Below, one piece after another: positions 61,740 through 64,000 of a DNA stretch of 64,000 nucleotides; within the stretch, counting starts at the first letter, position 1, and every line of letters starts with the position of its first letter. The DNA lies in assembly GCA_039720395.1 (NCBI GenBank), contig CM077826.1:25562430-25626429 (forward strand), given 5' to 3'. This stretch comes from Liquidambar formosana (Eukaryota > Streptophyta > Magnoliopsida > Saxifragales > Altingiaceae). Below the pieces are notes generated by a model, which was given only the letters and a program-made list of their open reading frames with translations, was not told where the DNA came from and ran no database searches. Position numbers and translations under genes: made by a program.

Positions 61740-61988
61740 TGAGTGATTAAGCCCTAACCACTTGGGGACGGAATTGGCGCGAGCGATGGCGTCAAAATCT
61801 TCGAGGATGCGAGAGATGGCTTTGAAGAGGCTAATGGCTCGAGTCTTGACGGACTCCAGGTTCAGCTGTTGCTGAACCGCCTGGTTCAGCCTCTCTACAA
61901 CCTTGGGTGGCTGCTGCTGCTGCTGCTGTTGTTGTTGCTGTTGTTGAAGCTGAGATTGGTCTTGAACCCCTCCCATTACTACTTCCAT
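27209..61988 (-). CDS. MED8: Mediator complex subunit 8, 12 exons, 569 aa, gene span 34.8 kb
   Basis: Exons, 5' to 3': 61988-61759, 46552-46428, 44682-44558, 44472-44289, 44009-43902, 43810-43743, 42632-42342, 34360-34304, 30146-29937, 28573-28520, 27638-27578, 27405-27209. All junctions are GT-AG and lengths sum to 1,710 nt in one frame. MED8 belongs to the Mediator head module in the nucleus, bridging activators and RNA polymerase II; in Arabidopsis it affects flowering, jasmonate defence and organ growth. The N-terminal core (about residues 30-250) shows AVQQQLNLESVKTRAISLFK, GQFSMVNLELYNIVEDIKK and AYCFGTRQGP, all close to Arabidopsis MED8 as I recall it. The C-terminal half is Gln-rich, with Q12 at residues 15-26, a CAG-coded run in exon 7 and another in exon 12. 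Arabidopsis MED8 is about 524 aa. Introns 1, 7 and 8 (15.2, 8.0, 4.2 kb) are full of transposons, but no exon is damaged. Confidence 0.96.
30505..30760 (-). mobile_element. Two short LINE 3'-end fragments
   Basis: Two adjacent pieces (about 30505-30590 and 30605-30760) each read TGATGAAGTRAAWANTGTAT followed by '(gg)gcaaagcccaagtacatatacca'. That is the 3' UTR block of the LINE family seen at 52.2 and 37.9 kb. They lie in MED8 intron 8, in the sense of the host gene. Confidence 0.5.
30825..30900 (-). mobile_element. tRNA-like SINE head
   Basis: On the minus strand, GGGTAGCCCAGTTGGTAAGG is a strong A-box-like sequence, followed by a degraded B-box region. A tRNA-derived SINE fragment fits; a true tRNA cloverleaf does not. 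Confidence 0.35.
31806..32790 (+). pseudogene. LINE ORF2 remnant (RT C-terminus and zf-RVT)
   Basis: Open stretches in changing frames encode the RT thumb/connection and zf-RVT part. The RT palm with its catalytic Asp residues is missing through 5' truncation. A 32-bp direct duplication (32391-32422 and 32423-32454) shifts the frame. Confidence 0.8.
33017..33501. mobile_element. hAT-like non-autonomous element, 485 bp
   Basis: Perfect 13-bp terminal inverted repeats, CATAGTTATTAAA and TTTAATAACTATG. The flanks are GTTGATTG (33009-33016) and GCTGATTG (33502-33509), an 8-bp TSD with one change, as expected for hAT. Subterminal DNA is dense in ACCGG/CCGGT motifs. No transposase is encoded. It interrupts the LINE at 31643-33678 and so is younger. 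Confidence 0.85.
33231..33310 (-). other. tRNA-like segment inside the hAT element
   Basis: On the minus strand, GGTCTAGTGGTTGAGAGC looks like a tRNA D-arm/A box, and GTTTCTATTCCC about 30 nt on looks like a degraded B box/T-arm. It is probably a relic and not a working tRNA. Confidence 0.3.
34673..34824. mobile_element. Fold-back MITE with 9-bp TSD (Mutator-like), 152 bp
   Basis: Termini GGGGGAATTTTAGATTGG and CCAATCTAAAATTCCCCC are perfect inverted repeats, and the inverted match continues inward (GCTATGGGAAAATAATT). It is flanked by TTTTAACTT at 34664-34672 and 34825-34833. A 9-bp TSD points to the Mutator superfamily. It lies in MED8 intron 7. Confidence 0.85.
35257..37060. mobile_element. 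TIR element of about 1.8 kb with a GC-rich interior
   Basis: Left end ATGGTTCAAAGTCTCGG, right end the complement-like CGAGACTTCGAACCAT, with many TCTCG/CGAGA motifs at both ends. Flanks contain GGCCA on each side but no exact TSD was established. The interior is AT-rich except 36360-36720, which is markedly GC-rich and carries overlapping open frames. That part may be captured host DNA (Pack-type). No transposase motif was recognised. Confidence 0.55.
36222..36372. mobile_element. Second, degraded copy of the 34.7-kb MITE
   Basis: The arms TTTAGATTAGTCGGCCTATGG and 'ccccaccattctgtaattttccccc' align with the arms of the MITE at 34673-34824, including the central ACTACTAACTTAACTAA block. It sits inside the larger TIR element at 35.3-37.1 kb. 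Confidence 0.6.
37157..37345 (+). repeat. Tandem duplication, period about 107 bp, with (GT)n
   Basis: The unit starting CCTCTTGTTTTTTGCCCAAG at 37157 recurs at 37264 virtually unchanged, ending each time in AACTGTTTTGTG and a GT microsatellite. The near identity indicates a recent duplication, or an assembly effect. Confidence 0.85.
37901..39720 (-). mobile_element. Short LINE 3'-end fragment split by a solo LTR
   Basis: Joining the DNA either side of the solo LTR gives 'ttttttaatgaagtgatgatg' + 'ttaattaataaaaaaaaagggc', the same 3' UTR order as the LINE at 52.2 kb (TTTAATGAAGTGATTGTATT then GGGGCTAAGCCC). Only about 150 bp of LINE remain, 5'-truncated near 39,690-39,720. Confidence 0.6.
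37928..39596 (+). mobile_element. Solo LTR, 1,669 bp, TSD GTTAA
   Basis: It starts TGTTGGGAATCGAACTAG and ends CATAATCCTAACA (TG...CA, with TGTTGGGA/TCCTAACA as short inverted ends). Perfect 5-bp TSD GTTAA at 37923-37927 and 39597-39601. No internal retroviral-type genes are present, so it is a solo LTR left by LTR-LTR recombination. Superfamily (copia or gypsy) cannot be told from the LTR alone. Confidence 0.88.
39750..40527 (+). mobile_element. LINE fragment with zf-RVT remnant
   Basis: Encodes HHFNDWELEEV, a CWLVGSAKC region and the zinc-knuckle-like CVLCKQDVETVDHLFIHC. There is a stop at about 40025 and frame changes afterwards. The 3' end is 'caatacatattatcttatcaaaaaa' at about 40500-40527. 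It lies antisense to MED8 and meets the next LINE tail to tail. Confidence 0.8.
40528..41620 (-). mobile_element. LINE fragment, convergent with its neighbour
   Basis: On the minus strand it encodes remnants from LPKAKEGLGIRS (about 41570) through FNDWEVKSV to CIMYKEAAETTDHLFIHC (zf-RVT, about 40810), ending next to the A-run at 40528. Frame breaks make it a pseudogene. It shares its sub-family with the plus-strand copy at 39.75-40.5 kb. Confidence 0.8.
41659..41680. repeat. Poly-G tract, 22 nt
   Basis: An uninterrupted G run in the right part of the Stowaway-like element. Confidence 0.9.
45750..46050 (-). mobile_element. LINE 3'-end fragment in MED8 intron 2
   Basis: 'tttttttatagaaacaaattttattac' followed by GGTGGACGAGAAGTCC parallels the 3' ends at 60.05 kb (GGAGGACAAGAAGTCCACC). 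No RT coding part remains. Confidence 0.5.
46269..46308. repeat. (AAT)n microsatellite
   Basis: About 13 AAT units in MED8 intron 2. Confidence 0.9.
46715..48598 (+). mobile_element. 5'-truncated LINE in MED8 intron 1
   Basis: Starts inside the RT palm (FTLVVDILGR at about 46750), runs through LQFADN, IGEWPLTSLGLP, LMRDFWWEG-type thumb, HSWDFKFFHNLKDR and a zf-RVT core (CIMCRRTGE), and ends with an AAATAAATAAATAA tail at about 48582-48597. Antisense to MED8. Several in-frame stops and a 3x repeat of CATTCATCTTGTACTTTAAG (about 47845-47901) show decay. Confidence 0.88.
46745..48130 (+). pseudogene. Dead LINE ORF2 (RT palm end to zf-RVT)
   Basis: The catalytic F-A-D-D is F-A-D-N here (46862-46873). 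Stops follow GLP, the FRFP-type motif and others. The upstream RT fingers and the endonuclease are absent. It is not expected to make a working enzyme. Confidence 0.8.
48909..49232 (+). repeat. Tandem duplication, period about 162 bp
   Basis: Two adjacent copies begin AAAAGAGTGGGCCATTGAAAA and AAAAGAGAGGGCCATTGAAAA, and each contains GAGTTCCCACAATCAGCA and 'ctcatttgat.gaagtga'. Divergence of several per cent suggests an old duplication. Class unknown. Confidence 0.75.
49345..49636 (+). mobile_element. Short LINE 3'-end fragment
   Basis: Reads 'gatcaggtgttctttttagcttccttttgggcttcagtttccaaagattttgc', parallel to 48.36 and 61.19 kb. It continues to a 'taagattagttgttgctttttcc' end and an A16 tail at about 49619-49634. 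Strongly 5'-truncated. Confidence 0.75.
50530..50751 (+). pseudogene. GDSL esterase/lipase first-exon fragment
   Basis: A 73-codon frame begins with a hydrophobic signal-peptide-like segment (ASFPFFFLFSSLTFHCPF) and then AYFLYVGDSLVDAGTNN, which is block I of plant GDSL lipases with the nucleophile Ser. After about NENFP the similarity fades and the frame stops. Family members are about 350-400 aa with four more conserved blocks, none of which is seen nearby. It lies antisense in MED8 intron 1, so it is probably a captured or truncated gene piece, not a gene. Confidence 0.6.
50839..50870. repeat. Poly-T tract, 32 nt
   Basis: An uninterrupted T run in MED8 intron 1, possibly the A-tail of a minus-strand retroelement, though no element body was recognised next to it. 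Confidence 0.85.
51533..52157. mobile_element. TIR element of 625 bp with an LTR-like interior
   Basis: Perfect 17-bp inverted termini CCCTGTTTGGTTGCTGA and TCAGCAACCAAACAGGG. Flanks share ATTTAT but not as an exact TSD. The interior (about 51600-52050) has 'catggattaaataaagaatttttctta' and 'taggtgccgattcctaagg' blocks that look like the R/U5 part of an LTR, so a second element may be inserted. Confidence 0.55.
53137..54622 (-). pseudogene. LINE A reverse transcriptase (broken ORF2)
   Basis: Three overlapping frames hold RT motifs in order: DKALGPYGF, FCPISLLDSVYKIIAKVLS, LVAKIDLEKAFDHVNWNF, GSRGLRQGDPLSPLLF, HLHFADDALIF (F-A-D-D intact at 53464-53475) and VTYLGLPLG. Frame changes near 53840-53890 and 54210 separate them, and further breaks follow before zf-RVT. 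The catalytic Asp residues are the best preserved in the window, but the reading frame is broken. Confidence 0.85.
55405..56519. mobile_element. Mutator-like non-autonomous element, 10-bp TSD
   Basis: Flanked by GATGATATCC at 55395-55404 and 56520-56529. Ends TAAGAAGCACAGACA and (complement of the right end) TAGGAAACACCGACA are imperfect inverted repeats, with GACACGG/CCGTGTC subterminal motifs. A 9-10 bp TSD fits the Mutator superfamily. No transposase. It carries a hAT element at 55450-55972 and splits the endonuclease region of LINE A. Confidence 0.82.
55450..55972. mobile_element. hAT element, 523 bp, nested in the Mutator-like element
   Basis: Termini CAGGGCCGGTCCTGA and TCAGGGCCTGGCCTG are inverted repeats of the common CAGGGCC hAT type. 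TSD is CACAACAC (55442-55449) against CACGACAC (55973-55980), 8 bp with one difference. Non-coding; the plus-strand open frame at 55765-55983 has no recognisable protein. Confidence 0.85.
56663..57532 (-). pseudogene. LINE A ORF1-to-EN linker region (interrupted)
   Basis: A 259-codon open stretch (57442-56663), rich in Ser/Asp, without zinc knuckles. It lies where plant L1 elements have the ORF1 C-terminus, directly before the endonuclease start MKIKILSWNV. It continues across the LINE B insertion into 59718-59940 (RWVQRNRGRRWAGTHAW). Confidence 0.55.
58719..59640 (-). pseudogene. LINE B reverse transcriptase remnant
   Basis: Frames 59417 upward and 59468-58719 together cover RT motifs. The catalytic box is F-V-D-D (59226-59237), keeping both Asp. 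A frameshift at about 59420-59470 separates the fingers from the palm, and the homopolymer at 58762-58803 ends the frame. Confidence 0.8.
58762..58803. repeat. C21 followed by A21 homopolymer junction
   Basis: Two long mononucleotide runs abut inside LINE B. This is unusual and prone to sequencing or assembly error. Confidence 0.85.
59925..61410 (+). mobile_element. LINE D (plus strand), split by LINE C
   Basis: The piece RLYNLSQVHSSSIQSMVIS (about 59950-60010) resumes at about 60588 with a degraded WDF-K-F-type region, then FQRRRP-like, CIMCKGRLRALITF (about 60910) and a 3' UTR ending in AAACAAACAAACAAAC at about 61400-61413. It is antisense to MED8. Frames are broken. The 5' border against LINE A near 59,925-59,945 is approximate. 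Confidence 0.7.
60032..60588 (-). mobile_element. LINE C, short 3' fragment inserted in LINE D
   Basis: On the minus strand it runs from the end of zf-RVT (about 60560-60500, CKKGMENIDHLF-like) through a 3' UTR with GGTGGACTTCTTGTCC to TTGTTGTTGATGCAATAAAAA at 60032-60060. The two halves of LINE D flank it. A clean TSD was not found (CATTTGGATTC against CAATTGGGATT). Confidence 0.65.
61719..61741. repeat. (AT)n/(GA)n microsatellite next to the MED8 exon 1 donor
   Basis: Lies about 20 bp inside intron 1. The Ser/Leu run at the end of the unspliced exon 1 frame comes from it. Confidence 0.85.
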
Positions 61989-62036
61989 GGTTGCCAGGGA
62001 TGATGATGATGATAAGGAGAAGAAAGAGAACTGTGT

Positions 62037-62046
62037 TATATATAAA
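62037..62046 (-). promoter_or_regulatory. Candidate TATA box of MED8
   Basis: On the minus strand CTTTATATATAA lies about 50 bp upstream of the chosen ATG. If used, the 5' UTR would be very short, so a more distal start is also possible. Low certainty. Confidence 0.3.
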
Positions 62047-62049
62047 GAG

Positions 62050-62460
62050 AAGCAGAAAGCAGCTTTGTAAGCCTTATCGAAAAAGGACCTTGAATAGGTA
62101 GGGCAGGAGGTAGGGGCCTGGTTCAGAATTTCCACAATTTGAAATTCTAGGGTTTATAAACAAGAGGAAATAGAGAAAGAGTGACTGAGAAGAGAGACGG
62201 GAGAGAGTGAAATATGAGATGAGAGAGACGAGAGTGAGAGGAGAAAGGCAGAACTCAACGGTAAATGGAGGCAGAGATGAGAGAGAGAGAAACGAGAGTT
62301 AGGGGAGAGTAAATTCTGCTGCAAATGGAGAGGGAGAGGAGTGTGAGGGATGAGTTGGGAATTTTCAAAAGAAGATTTGAGTCATAATTTGAGTATAAGG
62401 TTGGAGAACTGCATATCAAAAACGAGGAATACCTCTTCATTTTTTTTCTTTTTTTGGAGG
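62050..62460. other. MED8 upstream region, GA/CT-rich
   Basis: Dense GAGAGA stretches between 62160 and 62340, a usual feature of plant promoters and leaders. No gene seen. Confidence 0.4.
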
Positions 62461-62930
62461 GGTGGGGAGATGCTCTAAGTAGTAAAAAAATAAATAAATA
62501 ATAATTGGAGATGCTCTAAAGAGTTGGTTGAAGGAGATTGAAGGTATCTTGCAAATAGCATTCGGTCAAAAATTTGGTTGGGGGAGGTGGTGTTAGTTCT
62601 TTAAAGGGCAAGTTACATTGAGACCCGCTTTACTATCTAATAATTATATATGCATTTTTTTATATTTTTGAAATTACAATGACATATTTATAAAATAAAA
62701 TAAACTATAAAGAGATCGCCTCTTTCTAATAGTCATCCAGTAGTTCATTAAAAAAATATGTCATGCTCAATTTCTTTCAAAATATTTTAACTACTCTTAT
62801 TAGATGACAACTCTAATATTAAATGCATATAACTCATTAGTCCAATAAATTCATCAAACACATTCAAAATCCCTTGTTTTTTTTTTTTTTCGATAAACAA
62901 CTAAAAAAGATATATATGTGTGTGTCATTC
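62460..62930. other. Gene-free DNA
   Basis: AT-rich, with a poly-T tract near 62876-62890. Nothing recognisable. Confidence 0.4.
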
Positions 62931-62933
62931 TAT

Positions 62934-63253
62934 TATTAAGTGCACTTGATGTAATTTTACATTTAGTGCAGTCCAAAATTCTTCCATACAACTCATATCT
63001 AGCCAACTAATCGTTAAATTAAATTTGATTTGTATGCTAGGTCATGCATGCCAAAAATCAAGTTGATATAAGGATAAGGTCCATGAAGTAGTAATTGGTA
63101 TTGATTAAAAAATATACGTTTAGATCGAATAGCAATCAATCTCATATCAACTTGATTTTTGGCATGGAACATTTACATGAGAATGCTATCTAATCCAACG
63201 GTTGGATTCACAAAATACAAATCACTACGTATATTTTTGGAGTGCACCTAATA
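62934..63253. mobile_element. Fold-back MITE, 320 bp
   Basis: Ends TATTAAGTGCACT and AGTGCACCTAATA are inverted repeats. The arms also share GCCAAAAATCAAGTTGATAT in opposite orientation. The arms contain GTCATGCATGCC and TCCAACGGTTGGATTC, the core seen in the elements at 37.6, 41.8 and 11.2 kb. TSD not settled. Confidence 0.65.
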
Positions 63254-64000
63254 CTAACTAATAGGAAAAATTACAGATTGCCCCCTTCATCTTTGAGCGG
63301 AAATCACTTTTCATCCCTCATATTCAAAATCGGACAAACAACCCCTTCAAGTTTAAAAAATATTCATTTTACACTCTTCCGTCTAACCAACATTATGATT
63401 TTAACAGAAAAAGTCACATGCGTTGCACGTGACCAATATACTTCACAAATAAGACCAAAATACCCTTATCATTACAGTGTTACAGAGTTTGGGGGTATTC
63501 TGGGTTTTAAGCATAAGAATTTTTTTATAAAAAAAATACAAAATAAAATAAAAAGGAATATGTGTATTCATCAGGCCAAAAGAGGAGGCCGAAGGTACAG
63601 GTAACCCAAATCTGGGTTTTAGAACCCACCGTCACCGTCACCAGTTTCAACCCCCACCAAAACCCTAACTCCGACTCCCTCTCTGATGAAACCATCCCTG
63701 CCACACCGCCTCCCCCACGATCTCCCAATGTTGCCCCTTTCACACCAGCACACCAAAACCAAACCCAGAACCCATCGCCACCGATACCTGTTTCAGCCCC
63801 CACCGAAAACCCAATGCCACCCACCATCTCTGCCGTACCGTGTTTCAGCCCTCACCATCTCCCAATGCCACCCCCTTCCCCCTTCACACCACATACCAAA
63901 CCATGGAGGTAGTAGATCTCAGAAAACAACAAAAACCAAAATGGAAAAAAAAATTTTAAAAAAAAAAAAAATCGAAGGACAAGAAAGGAAGAAGCAGCAG
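63254..64000. other. Repeat-like region with Pro-rich open frame
   Basis: The first 200 bp ('acagattgcccccttcatc' and the GCGTTGCACGTG motif at 63419-63431) look like dispersed repeat DNA. From 63600 the sequence is C-rich and reads as a Pro/Ser-rich frame (63562-63912) with repeated CACCGTCACC and CCACC units. There is no domain and the composition alone explains it. I do not call a gene. Confidence 0.35.

Noticed and set aside
63525..63912. Pro/Ser-rich plus-strand frame and Gly/Val-rich minus-strand frame
   Set aside because: Both come from C-rich repeats (CCACC, CACCGTCACC) next to repeat-like DNA; no initiation context, domain or splice structure supports a gene.

Overview
This is a window of nuclear DNA from a flowering plant, most likely a eudicot and possibly a woody species with large introns. 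Two full genes have plant-type exon structures and match well-known plant proteins (sterol delta-7 reductase DWF5 and Mediator subunit MED8). The DNA is AT-rich with GT-AG introns, and the introns are packed with plant L1-type LINEs (reverse transcriptase plus zf-RVT domain), MITEs, hAT and Mutator-like elements and solo LTRs. The species cannot be named from the sequence alone. No bacterial genes, CRISPR arrays, rRNA genes or convincing intact tRNA genes were seen.

Layout. 1-771: the end of an unrecognised plus-strand gene (last exon 691-771). 2498-16983 (minus): DWF5, 13 exons, 434 aa, facing that gene tail to tail. 17.1-24.2 kb: gene-poor intergenic DNA with MITE and SINE remnants. 24312-25904 (plus): a probable two-exon gene for a 106-aa His/Ser/Pro-rich protein with a Cys-rich C-terminus. 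27209-61988 (minus): MED8, 12 exons, 569 aa, spread over 34.8 kb because introns 1, 7 and 8 (15.2, 8.0 and 4.2 kb) are filled with transposons. 62-64 kb: the MED8 upstream region, a MITE and unresolved repeat-like DNA.

The most notable structure is the nested transposon archaeology, several layers of which are dated by target-site duplications (TSDs) that I could read. (a) In MED8 intron 8, a 5'-truncated LINE with a 16-bp TSD holds a 485-bp hAT-type element with 13-bp TIRs. (b) In MED8 intron 7, an element with long inverted ends contains a Stowaway-like element, which contains LINE pieces, one of which contains a 1,669-bp solo LTR with TSD GTTAA. (c) In MED8 intron 1, a 4.4-kb LINE was broken by a Mutator-like element (10-bp TSD) that itself holds a hAT element (8-bp TSD), and by a second LINE (17-bp TSD).

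The genes are not a pathway cluster. DWF5 makes brassinosteroid and sterol precursors in the ER. MED8 is a head-module subunit of the nuclear Mediator complex. I found no convincing novel biological system. The best candidates for something undescribed are the small Cys-tailed protein, the GC-rich segment carried in the 35.3-37.1 kb TIR element, and the nested intron load of MED8. All exon joins were inferred by eye from splice signals, reading-frame continuity and remembered similarity to the Arabidopsis proteins.
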